Source of the DNA: Nannocystis pusilla
Lineage (GTDB): Bacteria; Myxococcota_A; Polyangia; Nannocystales; Nannocystaceae
Reading direction: 5' to 3'
Assembly: GCF_026626665.1 (NCBI RefSeq)
Contig: NZ_JAPNKE010000002.1
Location: 10,250,001 to 10,314,000, forward strand
DNA length: 64,000 nucleotides
Positions 47,471 to 56,592 of this stretch are shown piece after piece. Numbering within the stretch: position 1 is the first letter of the stretch; each line of letters begins with the position of its first letter. Both the position numbers and the translations under genes were made by a program. Below the pieces are notes generated by a model, which was not told the origin of the DNA, made no database searches, and saw only the letters and a list, made by a program, of their open reading frames with translations.

Positions 47471-48220
47471 GACGACGAGGGTGGCGAGGGTAGCGAGGAT
47501 CTCCCGGCCCTCCTCCGCGGTCGCGGCCGCCGGCGCGCCGCAGTAGGCCCGCGGCATGTCGCACTCGAGGAAGCCGCGCTTGCCGGCGCGGATGTGCTCG
47601 GCGAGCGGCACCGGGTGCTCGGGCAGCCCGGCCGCGAGGTCCATGCGCACGAGGTCGGGGCGGATCGCCAGGACCAGGCTGGTCTCGTAGCGGCCGGCGT
47701 GGCACGAGCCGCTCTGGAACTCCGGTGTCAGGCGGGCCGCGAGCGCGCGCCGGGTGGTGTCGACGAACAGCAGGGTGTCACCGGTGTCGGCCTCGTAGCG
47801 ACGCGCGACCTCCCGCAGCGAGGCGATGTGGTCGGGCTCGAGGTGGGCGGTGAACACCACCACGCGGTCGAAGCCCATCGCCCGGATCGCCCGACATGTC
47901 CCGAGGACCAGGCCGATCGCCACCTCGGCGCCGATCGACGTCGAGCCGGCGAAGTCCTTGGCCCACTCGGTCACCGCGTAGTGGATCGGCGGCAGCACGG
48001 CCGCGAGGTGCCCGCGCCCGGCCAGCTCGCCGGCGGCCAGCCCGACCACCGCCTCGCCGATCAGGCTGTCGGTCGACAGCGGCAGGTGCGGCCCGTGCGC
48101 CTCGGTGCTGCCGACCGGCAGCAGCGCGACCTTGGGCTGCGGCAGCGCGAGCAGCCGCTCGACCTCGGGGTAGCTCAGCTCGGCGAAGCGGACGTAGAGA
48201 CCGGGTGTCTGTTCAGCCAT
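47444..48220 (-). CDS. creatininase-family amidohydrolase
   Basis: The ATG at 48220 lies inside a repeat array. 258 residues. LLPVGSTEAHGPHLPLSTDS carries the family metal ligands (Glu, His and Asp), and GSTSIGAEVAIG and HAGRYETSLVLAI supply later active-site residues. The family includes creatininase, MftE-type peptidases of mycofactocin maturation and riboflavin/F420-route formamide hydrolases. No mycofactocin gene is nearby, so the substrate is open. A repeat dyad within the gene encodes the segment LGTCRAIR. Confidence 0.85.
   Translation of the reverse strand: MAEQTPGLYVRFAELSYPEVERLLALPQPKVALLPVGSTEAHGPHLPLSTDSLIGEAVVGLAAGELAGRGHLAAVLPPIHYAVTEWAKDFAGSTSIGAEVAIGLVLGTCRAIRAMGFDRVVVFTAHLEPDHIASLREVARRYEADTGDTLLFVDTTRRALAARLTPEFQSGSCHAGRYETSLVLAIRPDLVRMDLAAGLPEHPVPLAEHIRAGKRGFLECDMPRAYCGAPAAATAEEGREILATLATLVVEAVVASLA
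47895..47912. repeat. 18-bp dyad inside the creatininase-family gene
   Basis: CATGTCCCGAGGACCAGG, 14-bp phase retained. Confidence 0.65.
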
Positions 48221-48263
48221 GGCGAATCGACCAGGTGCGAGGGGACATGTTCTAAAAAATATT
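48204..48263. repeat. 14-bp repeat array over a start codon
   Basis: Cores at 48204 (GGTG), 48218 (CATG), 48232 (CAGG) and 48246 (CATG), each 14 bp apart. The ATG of the creatininase-like gene is the complement of 48218-48220, i.e. the core itself. Confidence 0.78.
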
Positions 48264-49843
48264 CAGGTCAGCGCGGCCGCCAGCTTGCGCAGCTCGCCGC
48301 GCTTGATCTTGCCGGTCTCGGTGCGCGGCAGGGTGGCCACGAACTCGACCCGCCGCGGCGCCTTGAAGGCGGCGATGTTGGCGCGGGCGTGGGCGAGGAT
48401 CTCGGCGGCCAGCGCCTCGCCGGGGCTGTGGCCCGCGGCCAGCTCGACGTAGGCGACCGCGCGCTCGAGCCCGTCGGCGTCGCGGTAGCCGACCACGCCG
48501 GCCTCGTGGACCGCGGGGTGGCCCAAGAGGCAGTTCTCGACCTCGACCGGCGAGACGTACACGCCCGAGCACTTGAGCATGTCGTCGCCGCGGCCGCAGA
48601 ACCAGAAGTAGCCGTCGGCGTCGACGAGGAACTTGTCGGCGCCCTTGACCGAGTCGCCCCAGAAGGTCGCGCGGCTGAGGTCGCGCATGCGCCAGTAGCC
48701 CTGGCCGGCCGAGGGCCCGGTGATCACGAGGGTGCCGATCTCGCCCGGCGGGACGTCGCGGCCGTCGTCGTCGATCAGGCGGTAGCTGTAGCCCTCGACG
48801 AGCTTGCCGAGGCTGCCGTCCTTCACGTCGCCGGGGCGGTTGGTGATGTAGACGTGGAACATCTCGGCCGAGCCGATGCCGTCGTAGATCTCGACCCCGG
48901 TCGACTGCTTCCACAGCCGGTACAGCCGCGACGGCAGCGCCTCGCCGGCGCTGACCAACGAGTGCAGCGACGACAGGTCGCGCCGCTCCGCCTCGTCGAG
49001 GTGGTCGAGCATCTTGGCGATCGTCGTCGGCACCGTCACGAACTGGGTCGCGCGGTACTTCTCGACGAGGCCGTACCACCGCTCGGGCGCGACCCGCTCG
49101 GGCACCAGCACGCAGCTGCCGCCGACGCTGAACGGGAACAGCATGTTGCTGGCGAGGGCGTAGCCGAAGAACAGCTTGGGCGCCGAGATCGTGACGTCCT
49201 CGCGCTGGATGCCGAGGGTGCGCTGGGCGTAGGCGACCGTGTTCCACACGAAGTCGTGGTGCATGTGCACGACGCACTTCGGCTTGCCGGTCGAGCCCGA
49301 CGACGACAGCCAGGTGGCGAAGTCGTCGCGGTACGTCGGCTCGGTGCGCGCGGTGTCGGGCTGGCGGGCCAGCTCGGCGTGCCAGTCGAGGGTGTCCTTC
49401 GGGACAGGCGCGCCGGCGCGGTCGACCACGATCACGATCGGCGGGTAGGGCGCGTCGCGCCACACCGGCTCGAGCTGCGGGTAGACCTCGGCGTCGACGA
49501 TCACCGCCCGCGGCCGCGCGTACTCGAGGTAGTAGGCGTAGTCGGCCGGCAGCAGCCACGTGTTCGTCGGCACCGCCACGCAGCCGGCGCGCAAGACCCC
49601 GAAGTAGGCCGCCGCGAACTCGGGCGTGTCCAGCAATAGCAGCTGCACGCGGTCCTCGATGCGCAGGCCGAGCGAGCGCAGCAAGTTGGTGACGCGGCAC
49701 GACGCGGCCATCAGCTCGCGGTAGGTCACCTGCGCGTCGCCGCAGTAGATCGCGGTCTTGTCGCCGAGGCCCTCGGCGACGCGGGCGTCGAGGAACCACT
49801 CGGCCATGTTGAGGCGATCGGGGACGACGATCGGAGCGGGCAT
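48263..49843 (-). CDS. benzoate-CoA-ligase-like AMP-forming enzyme
   Basis: The ATG at 49843 gives 526 residues. The ANL superfamily motifs are present: SSSGSTGKPKCVVH (P-loop A3), YDGIGSAEMFHVY (A5), the FWFCGRGDDMLKCSGVYVSPVEVE block (A7-A8) and TETGKIKRGELR with the catalytic Lys (A10). The pattern most resembles benzoate-CoA ligases (aryl-CoA synthetases), which activate an aromatic acid with ATP and CoA. The adjacent ABM, creatininase-like and ligase genes could belong to one aromatic or secondary-metabolite pathway, by context only. One repeat dyad lies inside it. Confidence 0.88.
   Translation of the reverse strand: MPAPIVVPDRLNMAEWFLDARVAEGLGDKTAIYCGDAQVTYRELMAASCRVTNLLRSLGLRIEDRVQLLLLDTPEFAAAYFGVLRAGCVAVPTNTWLLPADYAYYLEYARPRAVIVDAEVYPQLEPVWRDAPYPPIVIVVDRAGAPVPKDTLDWHAELARQPDTARTEPTYRDDFATWLSSSGSTGKPKCVVHMHHDFVWNTVAYAQRTLGIQREDVTISAPKLFFGYALASNMLFPFSVGGSCVLVPERVAPERWYGLVEKYRATQFVTVPTTIAKMLDHLDEAERRDLSSLHSLVSAGEALPSRLYRLWKQSTGVEIYDGIGSAEMFHVYITNRPGDVKDGSLGKLVEGYSYRLIDDDGRDVPPGEIGTLVITGPSAGQGYWRMRDLSRATFWGDSVKGADKFLVDADGYFWFCGRGDDMLKCSGVYVSPVEVENCLLGHPAVHEAGVVGYRDADGLERAVAYVELAAGHSPGEALAAEILAHARANIAAFKAPRRVEFVATLPRTETGKIKRGELRKLAAALT
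49391..49408. repeat. 18-bp dyad inside the CoA-ligase gene
   Basis: GGTGTCCTTCGGGACAGG encodes the surface-loop residues ahead of the P-loop region. Confidence 0.72.
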
Positions 49844-49974
49844 GGGTCGCGGGCAAAATCCCACAAGGCCCGCGTCCGCGGGCAGCGGCGGGCGGGTGCG
49901 GGGCCTCACGCCAGCCGCATCGCGGCGCTCGCCTCGCCCCTTCGGCGGGCGAGCTGAGGTATGTTCCCCGCCCC

Positions 49975-50460
49975 GTGGAGGTCGTCTACCCGCGCCTGTC
50001 CTTCGACCTCGACCGCGACGTGTTCGTGGTCTGGCTGCGCTGGGTGTCGCTCGAGCGGCCGCCGTCGCCCGAGGCGCCGCCGTCGCAGGGGATCCGCGTC
50101 GAGCTGCAGCTGAACCGCAACGCGGTGCTCGGCCCGACGATCGCCTACCGCCGCGAGCTCGAGCCGGCCCCGCGGCTGTACCGCGTGCCGAGGAGCCGCT
50201 GCGCCGAGGTGCTGCGCGTCGCGGCCCGCCGCGGCGTGCTCGACGTGCAGCTCATCATCCACGGCTCGATCGCCAACGCGCCCTACGCCGCGCTCTACCA
50301 CGTGCGCGACGACGACGCCGAGCTCACCGAGATGCCCGGCACGCCGCTCTTGCAGGTGCAACCATCGACCCCCGGCGACCGCTGGCACGTGGCCGGCCAG
50401 GCCAACCTGCGCGTGCAGCTCGAGCTGGTCGAGCGCAAGCGCCTGCGCGTGCTGGCCTGA
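49975..50460 (+). CDS. hypothetical protein of beta-rich type
   Basis: A GTG at 49975 gives 161 residues with no signal peptide or membrane segment. The sequence alternates beta strands with Arg/Glu-rich turns (VFVVWLRWVSLE, RVELQLNRNAVLG, WHVAGQANLRVQLELVERKRL). I recognise no family and no catalytic motif. It is divergent from the CoA-ligase gene and convergent with the sigma-factor operon. Confidence 0.6.
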   Translation: MEVVYPRLSFDLDRDVFVVWLRWVSLERPPSPEAPPSQGIRVELQLNRNAVLGPTIAYRRELEPAPRLYRVPRSRCAEVLRVAARRGVLDVQLIIHGSIANAPYAALYHVRDDDAELTEMPGTPLLQVQPSTPGDRWHVAGQANLRVQLELVERKRLRVLA

Positions 50461-50497
50461 CGAGCGGGCCACGCGGTGGCGAGCCCGCGCCGGCGCA

Positions 50498-51148
50498 TCA
50501 CTCCTGCTCGAAGCGATCGATCGCGTCGAGGGCGGCGCGGGCCCGCTCGAGGCTGTTGCCGCTGGCGCTGCGCTCGAGGGCGGCCCGCAGCCGCGGCCGC
50601 GACCGCGACGCGCGGATGAACACCAGGATCGCCGCCAGCACGACCGCGCCGATCACGAGCTGCATCACCACGAACCCCGGCGCGCGGGCGATCAGGTCCT
50701 CGCCGTTGCTCGCGGCCAGGCAGACGAGCAGCGGGACGTGCAAGAGGGCCCACGGCAGCCCCAGCCACGGGGAAGTGCGCACCCGCCAGGCCCGCAGCAC
50801 GGCCAGGCGGCGCTGATTGAGCACCACCGGTTCGGCCGGGTCGATCGCGCGGACCAGCACCAGCTCGCGCGCGCCGAGGACCACGACCATGAGCAGGTAG
50901 GCCTGCAGCACGGCGCCGCACAGCACGAGGTGCGGCGTGTCGTGGTGGTCGGCCCAGAACGACGCGCACGCGAACACCAGCGCGCCGGCGATCAGCGTCT
51001 GGCACCACAGGCCGAACACCAGCGGGCGCAGGCGCGAGCGGGCGCGGTCCGTCGCCCGTTCGTGGAGGAGCTGCAGCTGGAGCGCGTCGTGGCGGTCGAG
51101 CCGGCGGTCGAGCACCTGCCAGGCTTGCTTGAGGTCGTCGAGTTCCAT
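50498..51148 (-). CDS. membrane protein partner of the adjacent sigma factor
   Basis: The ATG at 51148 lies 3 bp after the stop of the sigma gene. 216 residues: an N-terminal cytoplasmic segment with ELDDLKQAWQVLDRRLDRHD (a helical, sigma-binding-type start), four hydrophobic segments (about 47-65, 72-92, 130-147, 160-178) and a basic C-terminus. Genes like this downstream of ECF sigma factors often encode anti-sigma or accessory proteins, but no zinc-binding anti-sigma motif is seen. The role is inferred from position only. Confidence 0.6.
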   Translation of the reverse strand: MELDDLKQAWQVLDRRLDRHDALQLQLLHERATDRARSRLRPLVFGLWCQTLIAGALVFACASFWADHHDTPHLVLCGAVLQAYLLMVVVLGARELVLVRAIDPAEPVVLNQRRLAVLRAWRVRTSPWLGLPWALLHVPLLVCLAASNGEDLIARAPGFVVMQLVIGAVVLAAILVFIRASRSRPRLRAALERSASGNSLERARAALDAIDRFEQE

Positions 51149-51151
51149 GCT

Positions 51152-51658
51152 TCACGTCTCCGTCGCCGTCGCGGCGAGCTGGCCGCGCAGGCGCTGCTTG
51201 AGGCGGCCGAGCTTGGTCGCCACGTTGGTCTCGCTGATGCCGAGGATCGCCGCGATCTCACTGTGCGGGCGCTCTTCGAGGTAGAGCAGGATGAGCGCCC
51301 GGTCGAGCTCCGCGAGCCCGGCGATCACCGCGTGGAGCCGAGCGAGCCGCTCGTCGGGCTCGCCGGCGTCGTCCGCCAGGTCGGGCGGCTCGGCGCGCGG
51401 TTCGATGCGGCCGTCGCGGACCCGCTCGCGCCGCGCGAACGAGATGCCGACGTTGAGGGCGACGCGGTACATCCACGTCGAGAACCGTCGCTCGGGGTCG
51501 TAGCGGGGGAACGAGCGCCACAGCTGGATCGCGATCTCCTGCGCCAGGTCGCTGCGGTCCTGACGGCCGCGCGCGTACACGCTCGCCACCTTGAGCACGA
51601 TCTTGTGGTGCTCGCGCAGCAGCGCCAGAAATCGCGGCCGGAGGTCGTCGCTCGTCAT
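51152..51658 (-). CDS. ECF-type RNA polymerase sigma factor
   Basis: The ATG at 51658 gives 168 residues. Region 2 is DRSDLAQEIAIQLWRSFPRYDPERRFSTWMYRVALNV, with the sigma-2 core (DLAQEIAIQLW and FSTWMYRVALN). Region 4 ends with the helix-turn-helix ERPHSEIAAILGISETNVATKLGRLKQRLR. This size and pattern define ECF sigma factors that direct polymerase to stress-type promoters. It is translationally close to a membrane-protein gene that may regulate it. An earlier in-frame ATG at 51700 is less likely. Confidence 0.92.
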   Translation of the reverse strand: MTSDDLRPRFLALLREHHKIVLKVASVYARGRQDRSDLAQEIAIQLWRSFPRYDPERRFSTWMYRVALNVGISFARRERVRDGRIEPRAEPPDLADDAGEPDERLARLHAVIAGLAELDRALILLYLEERPHSEIAAILGISETNVATKLGRLKQRLRGQLAATATET

Positions 51659-51740
51659 GCGTCTGCGCTGATGATTCGCGCGAGCCCCCGCGAGGTTCAC
51701 ACGTCGCGGCCATTTATTTTCGCGGGCCGGCGACCCAACG

Positions 51741-51764
51741 AAAACGGCCGCCCGGAGGCGGCCG
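51741..51764 (-). terminator. rho-independent terminator of the ompA-like gene
   Basis: CGGCCGCC and GGCGGCCG form an 8-bp stem with a 4-nt loop, followed on the minus strand by TTTTCGTT. It lies about 20 bp past the stop of the OmpA-like gene. Confidence 0.82.
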
Positions 51765-51785
51765 CGGGCGACGGGCGAGCGAGGC

Positions 51786-52607
51786 TCAGCTCTGGCCGCC
51801 GCCGGTGAGCATCTCCTTGAGGCCGGGGATCTCGCCGAGCAGCGGCATCAGGACGATCTCGATGCGGCGGTTCTTGGCCTTGCCCTCTTCGCTGGTGTTG
51901 TCGGCGACCGGGTCGACGTCGCCGTAGCCGGCCGCGCCGAGGGTGCCCTGCGGCATGCCCTGGGTGACGAGGAACTGCACGACCTCGACCGAGCGCGCGG
52001 TCGACAGCTCCCAGTTGTTCTTGAACTTGGCGGTCTTGATCGGGACGTTGTCGGTGTGGCCGGCGACCAGCCACTCGCGGTCGTTGAGGCTCTTGAGCGC
52101 GCCGGCGAGGTTCGACAGCGCGGCCTGACCCTCGGGCTTGAGGTCGGTCTTGCCGGAGTCGAACAGGATGCTGCTGGCCAGCTTGACGACGAAGCGGCCC
52201 TTGCGGACCTCGACCTGGATCGTGCCGGCGTCGATGAGCGACTTGAGCTTGGCGAACAGGTCCTTGTAGACCTGCAACTCGGCCAGGCGCTTGGCCTTCT
52301 CGTCGCGCAGCTTCTTCAGCTCGTCGGCGGTCGCGCCGGCCTTGCGCGCGAGGTCGGCGTTCTGCTCCTCGAGCACCTTGATCTCGTTGCCGAGCCGCGC
52401 CACGTCCTTCTCGAGCTGGGCGATCTTGTCCTTCAGCGAGGTGTTCTCCTCGTTCAGCTTCTTGTTCTTGCCCTGCTCGTCGCGCAGCTCGCCCTCCGTC
52501 TTCGCGAGCTTGGCCTGCGTCTCCGCGAGGGCTGCCTCGAGTTCTTTGCGTTTGCAGCCGGAGACGGCCAGCGTGGACAGGAGCATGAGGACGGCGAGCT
52601 TGCGCAT
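51786..52607 (-). CDS. OmpA-family peptidoglycan-associated lipoprotein with coiled coil
   Basis: The ATG at 52607 gives a lipoprotein signal ending Leu-Ala-Val-Ser-Gly-Cys. Residues about 20-125 form a long Glu/Lys/Leu heptad coiled coil. The C-terminal OmpA/MotB domain has SSILFDSGKTDL, VAGHTDNVPIK, NNWELSTARSVEVVQFL and GYGDVDPVADN...RRIEIVL, including the Asp and Arg that bind diaminopimelate. 273 residues. It would tie the outer membrane to peptidoglycan. It is divergent from ftsK. Confidence 0.92.
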   Translation of the reverse strand: MRKLAVLMLLSTLAVSGCKRKELEAALAETQAKLAKTEGELRDEQGKNKKLNEENTSLKDKIAQLEKDVARLGNEIKVLEEQNADLARKAGATADELKKLRDEKAKRLAELQVYKDLFAKLKSLIDAGTIQVEVRKGRFVVKLASSILFDSGKTDLKPEGQAALSNLAGALKSLNDREWLVAGHTDNVPIKTAKFKNNWELSTARSVEVVQFLVTQGMPQGTLGAAGYGDVDPVADNTSEEGKAKNRRIEIVLMPLLGEIPGLKEMLTGGGQS

Positions 52608-52717
52608 GGCGCAAGGCTATCCCATGCCGGCCAATTGCGACGCATCTCGACCTCGGGGCGTACCCTCGCGGTCCGGGCCCGGGATCTGGGCCATAACGCA
52701 GCGAGATCACAGAGAAA

Positions 52718-55687
52718 ATGGCCAAGCCACGAGCCAACTCTCCTTCTGCGCGAGATGCGCGAGTGCGCGAAAGTTCTTCCGGGCTGCCACGGCCGTGGGG
52801 CGAGTTCCTCGGCGTGGTGCTGCTCGCCATCGGCGTGCTGATGCTCGGCGGACTGTTCTCGTACCAGTTCGGCACCGGCACGTTGATGGGCCCGGTCGGT
52901 CGCCTGGTCGCCGGGGCCCTGTACGCCTCGCTCGGCATGGGTTCGTACCTGCTGGTGCTCGGCGTGCTCGGCCTCGGGGTCAAGGCGCTGCACGGCGACG
53001 CGATGGAGCTGCGCTCCGGCGAGGGCCTCGGCTTCTCGCTGGCGACGGTGGCCGGCTGCGTGCTGCTGCACGTGATGTTCCCGGCCTACCGGATCTACGG
53101 CTTCACGGCCGGAGGCCTGGCCGGCGAGGTGCTCGGGGAGATCGGCCTCGGCATGTTCGATCGGGCAGGTACCTACCTGATCGCGGGGGCCCTGCTGTGC
53201 GTCGGCCTGTTCGCCTCGACGCCGCTGTCGACCAACCACCTGATCGCCGCGGTGCGCATGGTCGGCCGCGGCTTTATCGCCATCGGCCAGTACCTGTGGG
53301 GCGGGCTCGTCGGCATCGGTGAGTCGCTGCGCGGCCGCGCCGAGGAGGTCGAGGACGAGGAGGAAGAGGAAGAGGTCGACGAGGAGGAAGAGGTCGACGA
53401 AGAAGAGGCCGAGGAGGAAGAAGAGGAAGAGGAGGAGGAGGTCGAGGAGGAGCCGAAGCCCAAGCGGCGCCGTCGCAACAACAAGGCCAAGGCCGCCCCC
53501 GCCGAGGTCGAGGAGGACGAGGCGCCGGCGCCGTCGGTGCCCGCCGCGGCCGTGGCCGATGCCCCGCGCAAGAACCGGAAGGTCGCGCGTCGTCCGGAGG
53601 ACATGCCGGAGATCGTGCTGACCGCCGGGCGCCCCGAGGCCGAGGTGGCGAAGGCCGAGAAGCCGAAGGCGGACAAGAGCGAGCTCGAGAAGGTCGAGCC
53701 CGCCGAGGACGTCGCGCCGAAGCGCCGCCGCAAGCCGACCAAGGTCGAGCCCGAGGTGTCGACCGATCTTGAAGAGCCTTCGGGACATGTCGCTGAGGAC
53801 AGGGCCGAAGAGACAGCCATCGAGGTGCCCGCGCCCGCCAAGGCCGCGCCCGCGGCCAAGACCGTCAAGAAGGCCCCGCCGCGGCCGCAGGAGCTGGCGG
53901 CGACCGTCGAGGTCACGACCGAGCTCGACGAGGAGGAGAGCGCGCCGCCGCCGGCGATCGTCGCTCGCGCCCCCGTCGCGCCCGCGCCCGTGCCCGTGTC
54001 TGCCCGCGCGCCCGAGCAGCTGCCGCTGGCGCCCGCCGCCGCGGCCGCCGTCAAGCCGGTCGAGCGCGTGCCGGCGATCCCCGGCATCGTCCGCCTGACC
54101 TCGGGCCCGTACAACCTGCCGCCGTCGAAGCTGTTCGAGGCCGCCGACACGCCCGCGGTCGAGGTCGACAAGAACTTCGTGCTCGAGCAGGCCGAGCGCA
54201 TCGAGCACGCGCTCGCGCAGTTCAAGGTCAACGGCAAGGTGACCAAGATCCACCCCGGCCCGGTGATCACCCGCTACGAGTTCAAGCCCGACCCTGGCGT
54301 CAAGCTGTCGCGCATCGAGAGCCTCGAGAACGACCTCGCCATGGCGCTCGAGGCGATCGCCATCCGCATCCTCGCGCCGATCCCCGGCAAGGCGACCGTC
54401 GGCTTCGAGGTCCCGAACGCCACCCGCGAGACCGTCTCGATCAAGGAGATCCTCGAGAGCGAGGCGTTCGAGGCCGCGCGCGGCGGCAAGCTGCCGATGG
54501 TGCTCGGCAAGAACATCACCGGCAAGCCGGTGGCGATCGACCTGGCCAAGGCGCCGCACCTGCTGGTCGCCGGCGCGACCGGCTCGGGCAAGTCGGTCGG
54601 CGTCAACGCGATGATCTGCTCGCTCCTCTTCGCCTGTACGCCGGAGGACGTGCGCATGATCATGATCGACCCGAAGATGCTCGAGCTGAGCATCTACAAG
54701 GACATCCCGCACCTGCTCCTGCCCGTCATCACCGACGCCGAGCAGGCCAGCATGGCGCTGCGCTGGGCGGTCGACGAGATGGAGCGGCGCTACGCCGTGC
54801 TGAGCGACGCGCAGGTGCGCGACATCGCCGGCTACAACAAGAAGCTGCCGCAGCTCATCGACGAGTGGGAGGCGGAGAAGCGGGCGCTCGAGGAGGCCGC
54901 GGCCGACGCCAGCGCCGCCGCGCGCGAGGAGGGCGAGGACGCGATCCCGGCCGAGTTCCTCGGCGGCGTCGGCTTCGACGAGGACGGCCCGGTCGAGTCG
55001 ATGGGCGGCCTGCCGAGCGGGGCCAAGGTCGGCGACAAGCCGGAGAAGATGCCGTACATCGTCGTCATCATCGATGAGTTCGCCGACCTCATGATGGTCG
55101 CCAGCAAGGAGGTCGAGACCAGCGTCGCGCGCATCGCCGCCAAGGCGCGCGCCTGCGGCATCCACCTGATCCTGGCGACCCAGCGGCCCAGCGTCGACGT
55201 CATCACCGGCACGATCAAGAACAACTTCCCCTCGCGCATCGCCTTCCAGGTGACGAGCGACATCGACAGCCGCACGATCCTCGACGGCAAGGGCGCCAAG
55301 CAGCTGCTCGGCATGGGCGACATGCTGCACATGGACCGCGGCGGTCAGCCGCAGCGCGTCCACGGCTGCTACGTGTCCGAGGACGAGATCCTCAAGGTCG
55401 TGGCGTTCATCCGCAAGCAGGCGCGGCCGACGTACAACCTGGCGATCACCGCCAAGCGCGACGAAGAGGAGGAGGAGGCGCCGAGCGATCGGCGCGCCGA
55501 TCCGCTCTACGACAAGGCGGTGCAGATCGTCGCCGAGACGCGCAAGGTCAGCACCAGCATGATCCAGCGCCGGCTCAACATCGGCTACAACCGCGCCGCG
55601 AAGATCGTCGAGATGATGGAGGCCGAGGGCGTGATCGGCCCGGCGCGGGGCACTGCGCCGCGCGAGGTGTTCGTCCAGGCCGCGTGA
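52718..55687 (+). CDS. ftsK: FtsK/SpoIIIE DNA translocase
   Basis: The ATG at 52718 gives 989 residues. Four membrane helices (about 28-180) anchor it in the division septum. A linker (about 205-430) contains an extreme acidic run (Glu/Asp, about residues 208-245) followed by Lys/Arg and Pro/Ala stretches. The motor has GATGSGKSVG (Walker A, about residue 620), VVIIDEFADLMM (Walker B), and the C-terminal gamma winged helix with QRRLNIGYNRAAKIVEMMEAEGVIGP. It pumps chromosome DNA at the septum toward the terminus in late division. One repeat dyad pair is embedded in the linker. Confidence 0.95.
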   Translation: MAKPRANSPSARDARVRESSSGLPRPWGEFLGVVLLAIGVLMLGGLFSYQFGTGTLMGPVGRLVAGALYASLGMGSYLLVLGVLGLGVKALHGDAMELRSGEGLGFSLATVAGCVLLHVMFPAYRIYGFTAGGLAGEVLGEIGLGMFDRAGTYLIAGALLCVGLFASTPLSTNHLIAAVRMVGRGFIAIGQYLWGGLVGIGESLRGRAEEVEDEEEEEEVDEEEEVDEEEAEEEEEEEEEEVEEEPKPKRRRRNNKAKAAPAEVEEDEAPAPSVPAAAVADAPRKNRKVARRPEDMPEIVLTAGRPEAEVAKAEKPKADKSELEKVEPAEDVAPKRRRKPTKVEPEVSTDLEEPSGHVAEDRAEETAIEVPAPAKAAPAAKTVKKAPPRPQELAATVEVTTELDEEESAPPPAIVARAPVAPAPVPVSARAPEQLPLAPAAAAAVKPVERVPAIPGIVRLTSGPYNLPPSKLFEAADTPAVEVDKNFVLEQAERIEHALAQFKVNGKVTKIHPGPVITRYEFKPDPGVKLSRIESLENDLAMALEAIAIRILAPIPGKATVGFEVPNATRETVSIKEILESEAFEAARGGKLPMVLGKNITGKPVAIDLAKAPHLLVAGATGSGKSVGVNAMICSLLFACTPEDVRMIMIDPKMLELSIYKDIPHLLLPVITDAEQASMALRWAVDEMERRYAVLSDAQVRDIAGYNKKLPQLIDEWEAEKRALEEAAADASAAAREEGEDAIPAEFLGGVGFDEDGPVESMGGLPSGAKVGDKPEKMPYIVVIIDEFADLMMVASKEVETSVARIAAKARACGIHLILATQRPSVDVITGTIKNNFPSRIAFQVTSDIDSRTILDGKGAKQLLGMGDMLHMDRGGQPQRVHGCYVSEDEILKVVAFIRKQARPTYNLAITAKRDEEEEEAPSDRRADPLYDKAVQIVAETRKVSTSMIQRRLNIGYNRAAKIVEMMEAEGVIGPARGTAPREVFVQAA
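53152..53169. repeat. possible dyad in the membrane part of ftsK
   Basis: CATGTTCGATCGGGCAGG keeps the 14-bp phase, but it encodes a normal membrane-domain loop and may be chance. Confidence 0.35.
53786..53817. repeat. two-unit 14-bp repeat in the ftsK linker
   Basis: Cores CATG 53786, CAGG 53800 and CAGC 53814. It encodes part of the disordered linker between membrane and motor domains. Confidence 0.72.
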
Positions 55688-55851
55688 GTCGGCGAGATCT
55701 CCGCCGGCCGGGCTCGCGCGGCCCGAAGTGTGCTAGGACTCTCGCGGCGCGGCCCTGCGCGGCGCGCGCGCGGCGTCGGCGCGGCGGTGAATCGCCCCCA
55801 GCCTCCGCCCGTCTCCTCGGCCACGGGGCGCTCGCCCCAGGAGCTCAACAC

Positions 55852-56592
55852 ATGGAAGCCTTCACGATCTGCGCGCTCTCCCTCGGCCTCTTCTGCAGCG
55901 ATGTTGCTCTCGCCGACGCGATCGACGCTCCGCTGCTGCCCCTGAGCGTGGCCCCCGCAGCCGCCGCTGCGCCGGCCACCGCGCCCGACGTCAAGCCCTC
56001 CGCTTCGGCTGTGCTCGCTTCGGTGCAGTCCTTCTACGACGGCACCACCGACCTCGTCTGCAAGTTCAAGCAGACCTACGTGCACCCGGTCTACGGCACG
56101 CGCACGGTCAGCAGCGGCGACCTCCGGCTGAAGAAGCCCGGCATGATGGTGTGGGACTACGAGGGCAAGGCCGACCCCGACTTCTACGTCGACGGCCAGA
56201 AGCTCTGGGTGGTCGAGCACGACACGCGGCAGGTCGTCAGCCAGAAGGTCGAGGGCAACTCGAACCTCGCCGGGGCGATGAAGTTCCTGTTCGGCGGGCA
56301 GAAGCTGATCAAGGAGTTCAAGGTGCGGATGGCCCCGGAGCAGCCGACCAAGAGCTACGGGATGCCGGGGCACAAGGTCATCGAGCTCAAGCCCAAGGAG
56401 CAGAACCCGCACTACAAGTCCTTGCTGCTGATCGTCGACGATCTCACCGGCCGGGTCGACTCGTTCGTGGTGCGGGCGCAGGACAACAGCACCAACCACT
56501 TCGTGCTGACCGACGTCGCCAGCAACCAGAACCTCGCGGCCAAGGACTTCAAGTACGTGGTGCCGAAGGGCTACGTCGAGACGAGGCAGTGA
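55852..56592 (+). CDS. lolA: outer-membrane lipoprotein carrier protein LolA-like
   Basis: The ATG at 55852 gives 246 residues with a signal peptide ending near Ala-Leu-Ala-Asp. LolA landmarks are FKQTYVHPVYGTRTVSSGDLRLKKPGMMVWDYE (the strand and hinge around the Trp-Asp-Tyr), FYVDGQKLWVVEHDTRQV, and LLLIVDDLTGRVDSFVVRAQDNSTNHFVL; only short parts are decisive (MMVWDY, KLWVVE, VRAQDNSTNHF). The family carries lipoproteins across the periplasm to LolB. Given the many lipoproteins in this window, a functional LolA is expected. It directly follows ftsK, a common order in bacteria. Confidence 0.88.
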   Translation: MEAFTICALSLGLFCSDVALADAIDAPLLPLSVAPAAAAAPATAPDVKPSASAVLASVQSFYDGTTDLVCKFKQTYVHPVYGTRTVSSGDLRLKKPGMMVWDYEGKADPDFYVDGQKLWVVEHDTRQVVSQKVEGNSNLAGAMKFLFGGQKLIKEFKVRMAPEQPTKSYGMPGHKVIELKPKEQNPHYKSLLLIVDDLTGRVDSFVVRAQDNSTNHFVLTDVASNQNLAAKDFKYVVPKGYVETRQ

